A program made the position numbers and the translations under genes. The notes under the pieces are model-generated. The model saw only the letters and a list, made by a program, of their open reading frames with translations. It was not told the origin of the DNA and ran no database searches. This document shows, piece by piece, positions 44,364 through 53,589 of a stretch of DNA of 64,000 nucleotides (positions are counted from its first letter, which is position 1; each line of letters begins with the position of its first letter). This DNA is from CAYMUN01 sp964393835 (lineage in GTDB: Bacteria; Patescibacteriota; Saccharimonadia; Saccharimonadales; UBA4665): the NCBI GenBank assembly GCA_964393835.1, contig CAYMUN010000003.1:1-64000 (forward strand), in the 5' to 3' direction.

Positions 44364-44968
44364 GCCCTGATCAATTAAAACGTGAACTGGCCCTCGATTT
44401 ACATGAAATCGGTGCCCTGAAATTTGGTGAGTTTACATTTAAGAGTGGTATTGTCAGCCCGATGTACATTGATTTGCGGCTTTTCGTCAGCTATCCCAAA
44501 GTCCTTAAAAAAGTCGCCAAACTTTATGCCCGGCAGCTAAAAGACCTGCAGTATGACCGTTTAGCCGGTGTAGCCTATGCTGCCCTGCCCATCGCCGGAG
44601 CCATCAGTTTGGAGCTGGAACAGCCCTGGATTTTTATGCGTAAAGAAGCACTCAAAAAGGCCTATGGTCTCGAGAAAAGCCTGGAGGGCGAATGTCATAA
44701 AGGTGAAACCGTCGTCATGATCGAAGACCTTGCCACCAAAGCCACTTCCCTGATGGAAGCGATCCCAGCTATCGAAGCCCACGGTCTCGTCGTCAAAGAC
44801 GCCGTGGTTTTGCTTGATTACCAAAAAGGCGGCAGCGAGCTGCTCAAAACCAACGGTTATACCCTGCACGCTTTTATGACCACTCGCGAACTAGTCGACA
44901 TAATGCATGCCGAGGGTAAAATCGATGAAGCCAAACATGCTCAGTGCGTCGAATTCCTGGCTAATTAA
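44360..44968 (+). CDS. pyrE: Orotate phosphoribosyltransferase
   Basis: Joins orotate and PRPP to form OMP. 202 residues. FTFKSGIVSPMYIDLR binds orotate, and FMRKEALKKAYGLEKSLEG is the flexible catalytic loop. The PRPP loop is unusual: where the family has EDVVTTGGS, this has EDLATKATS, replacing the small glycines. The acidic pair is kept. Translationally coupled to pyrF; the stop overlaps that of the convergent purL. Confidence 0.9.
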   Translation: MSPDQLKRELALDLHEIGALKFGEFTFKSGIVSPMYIDLRLFVSYPKVLKKVAKLYARQLKDLQYDRLAGVAYAALPIAGAISLELEQPWIFMRKEALKKAYGLEKSLEGECHKGETVVMIEDLATKATSLMEAIPAIEAHGLVVKDAVVLLDYQKGGSELLKTNGYTLHAFMTTRELVDIMHAEGKIDEAKHAQCVEFLAN

Positions 44969-47900
44969 GATTTGTTGTTTTCGACCCAGGCGCGGGCGTT
45001 TTTGAAGATTTGGAGCCAGGGGGAGTCCTCTGGCCAGTCCTCAGGATGACAAGAGAGTTGACGGGTCATAAAGGCCCGTTCGGGGTGTGGCATGAGGATC
45101 GTAGCTCGGCCGTCAGGGGTGGTCAGGCCGGTAATCCCTAGCGGTGAGCCATTGGGGTTGGCCGGATAGTCCTCGGTGATGTTGCCGTAATTGTCAAGAT
45201 ACTGTAGCGACACTAAGTTGTTGGCGATAATTTGTCGGATATGGGAATCGGTCTGGAAACTGGCCCGGCCCTCGCCGTGGGCTACCGGGATCGGCAGGCA
45301 GGCGCCCTCCATGTCCTTGAAAAAGATTGATGGCGAAGCCTTAACGTAGGTCATGACGACGCGAGCTTCAAATTGCTCGGAAGTATTTTTGAGGAATTCC
45401 GGCCAAGACCGGGCGCCGGGAATTAATTCTTTAAGGGCGGCCAACATTTGACAGCCGTTGCAGACTCCCAGCGTAAAGGTGTCGGGTCGCTCAAAGAACC
45501 TTTGAAATTGCGTGCGCAACAGCTCGTTAAATAAGATGGATTTGGCCCAGCCCTCACCCGCTCCCAAGACATCACCATAGCTGAAACCGCCACAACCTAC
45601 CAGGCCGACAAAATCATCAAGCTTGTGTCGGCCGCTGAGAATGTCGTTGAGGTGGACATCGATACTGGTGAAACCGGCTCTATCAAAGGCAGCCGCCATC
45701 TCAATCTGACCATTGACCCCTTGCTCGCGGAAAATCGCGACCTTTGGTTTGGCGGTGTACACTTGAGTGTACACCTGAGTGTACACCGCCGGTGTGATGG
45801 TGTTGGCTAAGCCGGGATCTTTATCATCTTTAAGGCGGACATACTCTTGGTCGGCCGTCGTTGGGTTGTCACGTAATTTTTGTAATTGGTAGCTGGTCTC
45901 GCTCCACCAGCCCTCAAGCTGGCCGCGGCGGCTACGGAAGACTTCGTGATTGGCATCACGGATGATGATTTCCTGGATTTTTGTCGGTTGTCCGATCACC
46001 TGGGCCGATTTGCCAAGTGTTTTTTGCACCGCTTCAACGTCTGATTTATTGACTTGAATTACAGCGCCAAGCTCTTCGTTAAACAGTTTTTCCAAAGTGA
46101 TGCCGGGGAGCTTTGTCAGGTCGAGCTGCAGGCCGCAGCGGCTGGCAAAAGCCATTTCCAGGACGGTTGCCAGTAGCCCGCCGTCCGAGCGGTCGTGATA
46201 GGCCAGGATTTTACCGCTTTGCTTGAGCTGCGCCAGGTCGGCAAAGAATTTTTTTAAGCTAGCGGGTTCGGCATCGGGCGCCGCGCCGCCTGCTTGGCTA
46301 TATACTTGGGCCAGCGCCGAGCCGCCAAGCCGTCGGTGCCCCTGCCCCAGATCAATTAAAATCAGCGTACTCTCGTCACGCAAGTCGAGCTCTGGAGTCA
46401 GGGTCTTACCGACTGAACCTACCGGGCTAAAGCCGGTAATAATCAGGGAGACCGGCGAAGTGACGCTTTTGGCTTGGTCGCCTTCTTGCCAAGTAGTGCG
46501 CATACTGAGCGAATCCTTGCCAACCGGGATTGTTAACCCGAGGGCTGGCGCGAAGTCTTCGCCGACCGTTTTGACGCTGTCGTATAGGTGCTCATCCTCT
46601 TGGCCTTGACCGGCTGCCGCCATCCAGTTAGCCGATAGTTTAATGTCTGATAATTGGCGAATATCGGCGGCGGCGATATTAGTGATAGCCTCGCCGACTG
46701 CCATCCGAGCAGCAGCCGGAGCGTTGATGACCGCTACTGGCGTGCGTTCGCCCATGGCCATCGCCTCGCCGTGATCGCTATCAAAAGTTACCGCTGTTAC
46801 CGCCACGTCACTCACTGGTGTCTGCCAACGGCCGACCAACTGGTCTCGCGTTACCAGGCCACCAACAGTGCGATCACCGATAGTGATCAGGAATTTTTTG
46901 CTGCCGACAGCCGGCAGCTTCAGCACCCGCTTGATGGCTTCAGCGATTGGCACGCCACTGAAATCCAGTGTTGTAGTGCTAGCTGGCTGGCGTTTGACGG
47001 TGCGGGTCATCTTAGGCGGTTTGCCAAACAAGACGTCCATCGGCAGATTGACCGGCTGATTTTTAAACAAGCGATCATTAAGCACCAGACGCTGATCTTT
47101 GGTGGCATGGCCGACTACCGCAAATGGGCAGCGTTCACGCTGGCAGACAGCCGTGAAGCGCTCCAGGTCTTGGGGCACGATGCCAAGTACATAACGTTCT
47201 TGTGATTCGTTGCACCATAGTTCCAGCGGCGATAGTCCGGGCTCGGCGCTCGGTATGTCACGAAGCTCAAACTCCGCGCCGCGCTCCGAATCATGCACCA
47301 GTTCGGGCAGGGCATTGGACAAGCCGCCGGCCCCCACATCATGAATCGTAACAATCGGATTATTTTCGCCGAGTGCCCAACAACCATCAATAACTTCTTG
47401 GGTACGGCGCTCCAGCTCGCCATTGCCGCGCTGTACCGAAGCAAAATCCAGGTCAGCTGAGCTGGAGCCAGTCTGCATGCTCGAGGAAGTGCTGCCGCCC
47501 AGACCGATCAGCATAGCCGGCCCGCCCAAGACAATAATCAGGGCACCGACCGGCAAGCGCTGTTTCTCGACATGCTGCTCACGAATGTTACCCAGGCCAC
47601 CGGCAATCATAATTGGCTTGTGATAGCCCCAAACCTGGTCGCCGGCTGCTTGCTGGTAGGTGCGGAAATAGCCTGCCAGGTTCGGTCGCCCGAATTCATT
47701 GGCAAAACCGGCGCCCCCGATCGGGGCTTCCAGCATGATATCGAGCGCCGAAGTGATGCGATCCGGCTTGCCGTATGGTTGTTCCCACGGTTGTTCGGCT
47801 CCCGGGATTTCCAGGTTGGAGACGCTGAAGCCGGCCAAGCCCATCTTGGACTTGGCGCCCCGGCCGGTAGCCGCCTCGTCACGAATCTCGCCGCCGATAC

Positions 47901-48819
47901 CGGTGGCTGCGCCGGGCACCGGAGCTATAGCTGTTGGATGGTTATGGGTTTCAACCTTGATGACTGTATGCACGGACTCTTGGATGTAGCCGTATTTCCC
48001 GCTCCCGGAATCACTAAAGAAGCGCCCGGCTTTAGGCCCGCGTAAGACGGCGGCGTTATCGTGGTAGGCTGACAAGACATCCTGGCCACCTTGCTCATAG
48101 GTGTTTTTAATCATTTTAAAGAGGCTTTTGGGCTGACGTTTGCCATCTATTGTCCAGTCAGCATTAAAGATCTTGTGGCGGCAGTGCTCGCTGTTGACCT
48201 GGGCGAACATCATGAGCTCCACATCGGTCGGATCACGTTTTAAGGCCCGGTAAGCGTCGTATAGGTAATCAATTTCATCATCGGCCAGGGCCAAACCTAG
48301 CTGCTGATTGGCAGCTATCAGGGCGGCTTTGCCGCCACTTAGGAGGTCAATAATCTGTAACGCGGCCGGCTCACCACTTTTGAATAAAATCTGAGCGTCA
48401 TCGAGCTGCTCCAGTACTATTTCTGTCATACGGTCATGCAGCAGGTCAGCCACCGTGGCACGTTTCCCGGCCTTGCCCCCCCTGACATAAAAAGCGATGC
48501 CCCGCTCCACGCGCTTGACTGCCGCCAAGCCGGAATTATGCACGATATCGGTAGCTTTGCTCGACCAGGGAGAAATCGTCCCCGGCCGCGGCACTGCCAA
48601 ATACAGCTGTCCCTCTGCGGAACCTTTAAAAGTCGAGCCATAGCTAACTAATTGCTGTAAGCGAGATGCTTGCTCCTCTGACAGCTCACCAGCCACATCT
48701 ATAAAGTGCACGTATTCGGCCTCTACGCCGATAATCGAAGGATCAATGGCTTGCAGACGGGCCAGCAGTTTGTGTTTACGAAAATCAGATAGTGCTTGGA
48801 TACCGCGGTAGACCTGCAC
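44965..48819 (-). CDS. purL: Phosphoribosylformylglycinamidine synthase, large single-chain
   Basis: Converts FGAR to FGAM with glutamine. 1284 residues, the one-chain form typical of proteobacteria and eukaryotes rather than the split PurS/PurL/PurQ set. An N-terminal PurS-like region, two AIRS-like halves (VKVETHNHPTAIAPVPGAAT in the first, LAYHDRSDGGLLATVLEMAF in the second) and a C-terminal glutaminase (GVCNGCQML, HGEGRASF) can be read. The junction to the glutaminase carries a VYTQ tandem repeat. The GTG start overlaps the purM stop (TAGTG). Confidence 0.95.
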   Translation of the reverse strand: MQVYRGIQALSDFRKHKLLARLQAIDPSIIGVEAEYVHFIDVAGELSEEQASRLQQLVSYGSTFKGSAEGQLYLAVPRPGTISPWSSKATDIVHNSGLAAVKRVERGIAFYVRGGKAGKRATVADLLHDRMTEIVLEQLDDAQILFKSGEPAALQIIDLLSGGKAALIAANQQLGLALADDEIDYLYDAYRALKRDPTDVELMMFAQVNSEHCRHKIFNADWTIDGKRQPKSLFKMIKNTYEQGGQDVLSAYHDNAAVLRGPKAGRFFSDSGSGKYGYIQESVHTVIKVETHNHPTAIAPVPGAATGIGGEIRDEAATGRGAKSKMGLAGFSVSNLEIPGAEQPWEQPYGKPDRITSALDIMLEAPIGGAGFANEFGRPNLAGYFRTYQQAAGDQVWGYHKPIMIAGGLGNIREQHVEKQRLPVGALIIVLGGPAMLIGLGGSTSSSMQTGSSSADLDFASVQRGNGELERRTQEVIDGCWALGENNPIVTIHDVGAGGLSNALPELVHDSERGAEFELRDIPSAEPGLSPLELWCNESQERYVLGIVPQDLERFTAVCQRERCPFAVVGHATKDQRLVLNDRLFKNQPVNLPMDVLFGKPPKMTRTVKRQPASTTTLDFSGVPIAEAIKRVLKLPAVGSKKFLITIGDRTVGGLVTRDQLVGRWQTPVSDVAVTAVTFDSDHGEAMAMGERTPVAVINAPAAARMAVGEAITNIAAADIRQLSDIKLSANWMAAAGQGQEDEHLYDSVKTVGEDFAPALGLTIPVGKDSLSMRTTWQEGDQAKSVTSPVSLIITGFSPVGSVGKTLTPELDLRDESTLILIDLGQGHRRLGGSALAQVYSQAGGAAPDAEPASLKKFFADLAQLKQSGKILAYHDRSDGGLLATVLEMAFASRCGLQLDLTKLPGITLEKLFNEELGAVIQVNKSDVEAVQKTLGKSAQVIGQPTKIQEIIIRDANHEVFRSRRGQLEGWWSETSYQLQKLRDNPTTADQEYVRLKDDKDPGLANTITPAVYTQVYTQVYTAKPKVAIFREQGVNGQIEMAAAFDRAGFTSIDVHLNDILSGRHKLDDFVGLVGCGGFSYGDVLGAGEGWAKSILFNELLRTQFQRFFERPDTFTLGVCNGCQMLAALKELIPGARSWPEFLKNTSEQFEARVVMTYVKASPSIFFKDMEGACLPIPVAHGEGRASFQTDSHIRQIIANNLVSLQYLDNYGNITEDYPANPNGSPLGITGLTTPDGRATILMPHPERAFMTRQLSCHPEDWPEDSPWLQIFKNARAWVENNKS
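45751..45790. repeat. Tandem/inverted repeat at the purL domain junction
   Basis: Twelve-base arms GGCGGTGTACAC (45751-45762) and GTGTACACCGCC (45779-45790) are perfect reverse complements. The same stretch holds three copies of a 12-bp unit starting GTGTACAC, encoding VYTQ-VYTQ-VYT. It falls exactly between the synthase and glutaminase parts of PurL and keeps the frame. Confidence 0.8.
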
Positions 48820-49919
48820 TAGCGTACCTCCAAAGTTTCGCCGGCAAAGGTAATATTTTTAGGCTTGATGACGACTTGCTTGGGCCCGGTCTCAACGCGG
48901 CCAGCAATCCAGGCCTGCAATCCGAGCCCTAAGGCGATTTCTTTGACCTGACCGGCCTGATCAGCCGGGATATAGACGGCATAGCCGGCTCCCATATTGT
49001 AGTTACCGTACATTTCCGTTTCGTCATTGCCGGCTTGCTCAGCGATAAATTTGAAGATTTCCGGCACCGGAGGCATTTCAGTCATGATATACGAGAAGTC
49101 GTCAACTTCAGCGCGCATCAGTTTGCGCCAGCCGTGGCCGGTAATATTAGATAAATAATGCACGTCAACGTCAGCATCTTGGAGAGCCCTTACGAGTGGT
49201 GCGTAGATATGTGTTGGGATAAGCGCCGTCTCACCCAAACTAGTACCATCGGCGAGTTTTGTTTGGTAGCTGCCAGGCAGTTGGGCGGCTAATTCACGGA
49301 TCAGACTAATACCATTGGCGTGGACGCCGCTGGATTCGACTAGGACTATGGCATCCCCATCTTGCAAATCGCGGCCGCGAACCAGGTGCTTTTCGTTGGA
49401 AATTATCCCAAACGCCGAGCCGGCAAGCTCCAAAGCCCCGGGGACTACCATGCCGGATAAGGACTGGGTTTCACCGCCGCCCCAGACGGCGCCGGCTTGG
49501 TCGCAGGCAGCCCGCCAGCCCTTGATTAAATCGCCAGCAACTTGTTGATCGGTCAACCATTCGTACGAAGCAGCCGACCAGTACGCATTAAGTACGACAG
49601 GGGTGGCACCGACACTAACCAGGTCGTTAATAATACAGGCCACAGTGTCCTGAGCGATATCGGCGAAGCGTGAGACTCCGGTGGTTTCGTAGACGGCCTG
49701 CGTGATTAAGCTTTTGCTGCCCAGACCCTCTTGGACAAATGCGCCCCATTGCTCGCCCATAGCAAAAACGTAGGCTGACTCACCGCGGGTTCCCTCAACT
49801 TCTTTGAATCCGGCGGGCATGTTACCGGTAGTAGCCAAGCCTTGTTTTTGGGCTAGCACTTTAGTGGGATCAGCTTGGGAATAGTTAACAGATGTATGGT
49901 AATCTAATTTTTTTGCCAC
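48819..49919 (-). CDS. purM: Phosphoribosylaminoimidazole synthetase (AIR synthetase)
   Basis: Cyclises FGAM to AIR with ATP. 366 residues from a GTG at 49919. It is a divergent member: DYHTSVNYSQADPTKVLA at the start, INDLVSVGATPVVLNAYW, WGGGETQSLSGMV, SSGVHANGISLIREL and NITGHGWRKLMRA correspond to the usual PurM landmarks. TATAAT at 49946-49951 lies 26 nt upstream with AGGGAG in the leader. Followed by purL with a one-base overlap. Confidence 0.93.
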   Translation of the reverse strand: MAKKLDYHTSVNYSQADPTKVLAQKQGLATTGNMPAGFKEVEGTRGESAYVFAMGEQWGAFVQEGLGSKSLITQAVYETTGVSRFADIAQDTVACIINDLVSVGATPVVLNAYWSAASYEWLTDQQVAGDLIKGWRAACDQAGAVWGGGETQSLSGMVVPGALELAGSAFGIISNEKHLVRGRDLQDGDAIVLVESSGVHANGISLIRELAAQLPGSYQTKLADGTSLGETALIPTHIYAPLVRALQDADVDVHYLSNITGHGWRKLMRAEVDDFSYIMTEMPPVPEIFKFIAEQAGNDETEMYGNYNMGAGYAVYIPADQAGQVKEIALGLGLQAWIAGRVETGPKQVVIKPKNITFAGETLEVR

Positions 49920-50007
49920 GGCACTTAGGCTCCCTTTACTAATCTATTATAGCAGAAAATCGCCCTTGCCAGCAGCGCCGTAAGCGGTTATTATAAGGAT
50001 AAGTAAG

Positions 50008-50067
50008 ATGTTAAGCGTCACCACTGTTGCTACGACCAGCGCTTTATTTACTTTTTTAAAAAGTTAA
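50008..50067 (+). CDS. Possible 19-aa leader peptide of purF
   Basis: A short ORF (MLSVTTVATTSALFTFLKS) with AAGGAT upstream ends 12 nt before the purF ATG, just ahead of purF's AGGAG site. A TATTAT hexamer (49989-49994) could start transcription close to it. It may couple or attenuate purF translation; the coding signal is too short to be sure. Confidence 0.3.
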   Translation: MLSVTTVATTSALFTFLKS

Positions 50068-50079
50068 GAAAGGAGTTGC

Positions 50080-51585
50080 ATGCCACTCACGGGAGTCCAG
50101 GACGAATTCAAAGAAAAGTGCGCGGTCTTTGGCGTCATCGGACGTCCGGCAGCAGCCGGTACGACTCATAAGCAAACGGGCCTCGAAGCGGCCCGTTTAG
50201 CTTTTTATGGCCTGTGGGCGTTGCAGCATCGGGGTCAAGAGAGCTCAGGCATTGCCAGCAGTGACGGCAAAGATCTGCATGTGCACACGGCCCAGGGTCT
50301 GGTGGCTACCGTGTACCGCGAAGAAGACCTAGAGCAGTTGCCGGGGCACCTGGCCATCGGCCACAATCGCTACTCGACCTCGGGCGGCGCCGATAATTGC
50401 TACAACCAGCCATTTGTTGACTACCAACGAAGCTTTGCTTTTGCCCATAATGGCAACCTGCCCGATTATAGCCAGCTGGAAGATTTTTTGAGCGACCGCG
50501 GCGTCAGCCTCGATAAAAAGAACGATTCCTCGATGATGTCGGCCGCTATCGGCTGCTACATGGATGATGGTCTTGACCTGCCCGAAGCCATTACAAAAGC
50601 CTACCCGTTATTTACCGGTGTCTTTTCGGTTGTGGCTATGGATGCTAGCCGGCTGATCGCCTTTCGCGATCGCTGCGGTGTCCGGCCGTTATCTATCGGC
50701 AAACTGGAGGGCGATGGCTACGCCGTAGCCTCCGAGACTTGTGCCTTTGATACCATCGGCGCGACATTCATACGTGATATCGAGCCTGGCGAGATGGTAG
50801 TCATCGACGAAAAAGGGGTTACCTCTCACCAAGTAGTAAAAGGCGAGCTCAAACTCGACATCTTTGAAATGGTCTACTTTGCCCGTCCGGACAGCCAACT
50901 GCTCGGCGAGCGCGTCGAGGTGGTTCGCAAAAACTTTGGCCGCGTTATGGCCGAGGAATTCCCGATTGAGGCTGACGTCATTATCCCTGTGCCTGATTCC
51001 GGCATCCCGGCGGCTATCGGTTACTCGCAGGCCAGCGGTATTCCGTTTGAAATGGGACTGATCAAAAACCGTTACATTCACCGTACTTTTATCCGCCCGA
51101 CGGCCCAGCTCCGGGAGCGCGACGTCAAAATGAAACTCAATCCGGTCATCGAGACCATCAAAGGCAAGCGCGTGGTACTGATTGATGATTCCATCGTCCG
51201 TGGCACGACCATGGGTCACTTAGTATCGATGATGTTTGAGGCTGGCGCCAAAGAAGTCCACCTGCTCATTACCTGTCCGCCGGTACGTTATCCGGACTTT
51301 TACGGCATCAATACCCCTAAACAAACCGATTTGTTAGCCGCCTATATGACCGTGCCGGAGATGCGCGATCATGTTGGCGCCACCAGCCTGCATTTCCTGT
51401 CGTTTGACGGTATGATCCGAGCCACCGGCCATCCGGCCAGCAGTTTCACCAACTCCTGCTTTACCGGCGAATACCCAATCTCTATCGGTAAGCGTGGTGT
51501 CGAGATTACCAAAGTCGGCCCTGGTAAAGTTTTGTCAAAATCAGGTCATACGCCCACCAAACTGGCAATTGCCCGCGCCGCATGA
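50080..51585 (+). CDS. purF: Amidophosphoribosyltransferase
   Basis: First committed step of purine synthesis, PRPP to phosphoribosylamine. 501 residues. A 13-residue propeptide precedes the nucleophile Cys in EKCAVFGVIG. IGHNRYSTSG and FAHNGNLPDY belong to the glutaminase domain, and the PRPP loop is VVLIDDSIVRGTT. Cysteines that ligate the Bacillus-type 4Fe-4S cluster are partly absent (YPDFYG, NSCFTG), so a cluster is unlikely. A strong AGGAG precedes it. It overlaps purN by ATGA. Confidence 0.97.
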   Translation: MPLTGVQDEFKEKCAVFGVIGRPAAAGTTHKQTGLEAARLAFYGLWALQHRGQESSGIASSDGKDLHVHTAQGLVATVYREEDLEQLPGHLAIGHNRYSTSGGADNCYNQPFVDYQRSFAFAHNGNLPDYSQLEDFLSDRGVSLDKKNDSSMMSAAIGCYMDDGLDLPEAITKAYPLFTGVFSVVAMDASRLIAFRDRCGVRPLSIGKLEGDGYAVASETCAFDTIGATFIRDIEPGEMVVIDEKGVTSHQVVKGELKLDIFEMVYFARPDSQLLGERVEVVRKNFGRVMAEEFPIEADVIIPVPDSGIPAAIGYSQASGIPFEMGLIKNRYIHRTFIRPTAQLRERDVKMKLNPVIETIKGKRVVLIDDSIVRGTTMGHLVSMMFEAGAKEVHLLITCPPVRYPDFYGINTPKQTDLLAAYMTVPEMRDHVGATSLHFLSFDGMIRATGHPASSFTNSCFTGEYPISIGKRGVEITKVGPGKVLSKSGHTPTKLAIARAA

Positions 51586-52277
51586 AACCGCGCATTGCCG
51601 TCCTGGCTTCCGGGGGTGGCACTACCGTCGAAGCGTTTATTCGTGCCACCCAGCGCGGCGAAATTAACGTGGACGTCGACCTGGTTATCAGCAGTCGCAA
51701 GCAGGCCGGCGTCATTCAGCGAATTGCCGACTTAAATGATGAATTCGGTCTCCACATAGACTGCATAGTGATAAATCATCAGACTCATCCGGCAGATCGT
51801 ACCGAGCATGTCGGCCGCGGCTGCCAAACCGCCGCCGAGGAAGCCGGTATCCTGGCTGCTCTGCTTGGCGGCAGTTTTGATCTTATTTCTTTAATGGGTT
51901 ACATGAAAAAAGTCGGCCCGGCTCTGGTAGAAGCTTTTGGCTGGCAGCCGGGTTACAGCAGCCTTTATCAAGCCCGCATGTTAAATACGCACCCCGGTAT
52001 CTTGCCGGATACCAAATCGATGTACGGCCAGCAAATCCAGCAATATGTGCTGGATCACCATTTGCCCTACGGCGGCCAAACCCTGCACGTAGTAGCCGAA
52101 GACTATGATGACGGCCCGATCGTGGCCGAACACAAGGTACCGGTCGAGCCCGGAGATACGCCGGAGAGCCTGTTTGCCCGCGTCCAAGCTGTCGAAAAGC
52201 AATATCTACCCCATGATATTGAGGATTTCATCACGGCTCGTTTAGCTTATACTAGGGAGCAAAAGGAGTCAGCCTAA
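51582..52277 (+). CDS. purN: Phosphoribosylglycinamide formyltransferase
   Basis: Transfers formyl from formyl-THF to GAR. 231 residues, a little longer than usual. LASGGGTTVEAF binds phosphate, the catalytic Asn and His lie in LNTHPGILPDTKSMYG and the Asp in AEDYDDGPIV. It is coupled to purF (ATGA) and to purD (TAATG). The need for formyl-THF implies folate metabolism or uptake elsewhere. Confidence 0.94.
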   Translation: MKPRIAVLASGGGTTVEAFIRATQRGEINVDVDLVISSRKQAGVIQRIADLNDEFGLHIDCIVINHQTHPADRTEHVGRGCQTAAEEAGILAALLGGSFDLISLMGYMKKVGPALVEAFGWQPGYSSLYQARMLNTHPGILPDTKSMYGQQIQQYVLDHHLPYGGQTLHVVAEDYDDGPIVAEHKVPVEPGDTPESLFARVQAVEKQYLPHDIEDFITARLAYTREQKESA

Positions 52278-53551
52278 TGGCAAAAGTTTTAGTTATTGGT
52301 GGTGGTGGCCGCGAACAAGCCCTGGCCTGGAAGTTGGCTCAGTCCGACCAGATTGAAAAGGTGTATGTCGCCCCGGGTAACGCCGGCAGCCGTGGCAAAA
52401 TCGAGAATGTCGCCATCGGCTGGCTTGATATCCCGGAGCTCTCACGCTTTGCCACCGAAAAACAGATTGACCTGACGGTTGTCGGCCAGGAAGCAGCCTC
52501 TGCCGCCGGTGTCGTCGACGCGTTTCAGGCGGCCGGTCTGACCATCTTTGGCCCGACCAAAGCCGCTGTCCAGATCGAGGCCTCTAAAGTCCTATCCAAA
52601 GACCTGATGGCCGCCGAGCACATCCCCACCGCCGTCTATCAAACCTTCACCGATGCCCACGAAGCCTTGGTTTACGCCCAGAGTCGCTCTTTGCCGGTAG
52701 TTATTAAAGCTGACGGCCTAGCCGAGGGCAAAGGCGTCACCGTCTGTTTCACTACCGAGGACATCGAGGAAGCCGTCGATAAAACCATGATCAAGCGGGC
52801 CTTTGGCGATTCCGGCAATCAGGTCGTAGTCGAAGATTTTCTCAAAGGTCAAGAAGTCTCGGTGCATGCCCTCTGCGACGGTCACGAGTCGGTTATCTTT
52901 CCCGCTTCGCAAGACCACAAACAGATTAATGACGGCGATAAAGGCCCCAACACCGGCGGTATGGGTGTCATCGTTCCTGTGCCCTGGGTCACCCCAAAAC
53001 ACCTGGATTACGTGAATCAAAAAATCGTCCAGCCCACCCTCAGTGGCCTGGCCAAGCGCGAGGCCGCATTCACTGGCTGCCTCTACCCCGGCCTGATGAT
53101 TGACGGCGACGCTGTAAACGTCGTCGAATTTAACGCCCGCTTTGGCGATCCGGAAGCCGAAGTCTACATGCGCCTGCTAAATGGCGACCTGTACGAAATC
53201 CTGCTGGCCTGCGCCCAGGGCCAGCTCGATCCGGCAAAAGTCTCCTGGAAACCGGGCTATGCTGTCAGTGTCGTGGCCGCCTCGCCCGGCTACCCCGGCA
53301 GCTATCCTAAAGACTTGCCGATCACCGGTATTGACGAAGCCGAATCTGACCCGGACGTCGTCGTCTTCCACGCCGGCACGGCCCACAAAAACGGCCAGCT
53401 GGTGACCAATGGCGGCCGCGTCCTCAACGTCACTGCCACTGGTGCCACCCTCGACACGGCTTTGGATAAAGCCTACGCCGCCATCAAAAAAATTCACTTC
53501 GAGGGCATGCACTACCGCACCGACATCGGCCGCCGCCCAGCTAACCGCTAA
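52277..53551 (+). CDS. purD: Phosphoribosylamine-glycine ligase
   Basis: ATP-grasp ligase forming GAR. 424 residues with VIGGGGREQALAWKL at the start, FGPTKAAVQIEASK, KADGLAEGKGVTVC and the ATP/Mg site EFNARFGDPEAEVYM. Third gene of the purF-purN-purD operon. AAAAGGAG in the end of purN provides its ribosome-binding site. Confidence 0.97.
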   Translation: MAKVLVIGGGGREQALAWKLAQSDQIEKVYVAPGNAGSRGKIENVAIGWLDIPELSRFATEKQIDLTVVGQEAASAAGVVDAFQAAGLTIFGPTKAAVQIEASKVLSKDLMAAEHIPTAVYQTFTDAHEALVYAQSRSLPVVIKADGLAEGKGVTVCFTTEDIEEAVDKTMIKRAFGDSGNQVVVEDFLKGQEVSVHALCDGHESVIFPASQDHKQINDGDKGPNTGGMGVIVPVPWVTPKHLDYVNQKIVQPTLSGLAKREAAFTGCLYPGLMIDGDAVNVVEFNARFGDPEAEVYMRLLNGDLYEILLACAQGQLDPAKVSWKPGYAVSVVAASPGYPGSYPKDLPITGIDEAESDPDVVVFHAGTAHKNGQLVTNGGRVLNVTATGATLDTALDKAYAAIKKIHFEGMHYRTDIGRRPANR

Positions 53552-53589
53552 TCACTTAAGACCTCGTCGCGCCATGATCTGAAGGACAA

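Noticed and set aside
45751..45790. Short CRISPR-like array
   Set aside because: Units are 12 bp, contiguous without spacers and in frame within purL.
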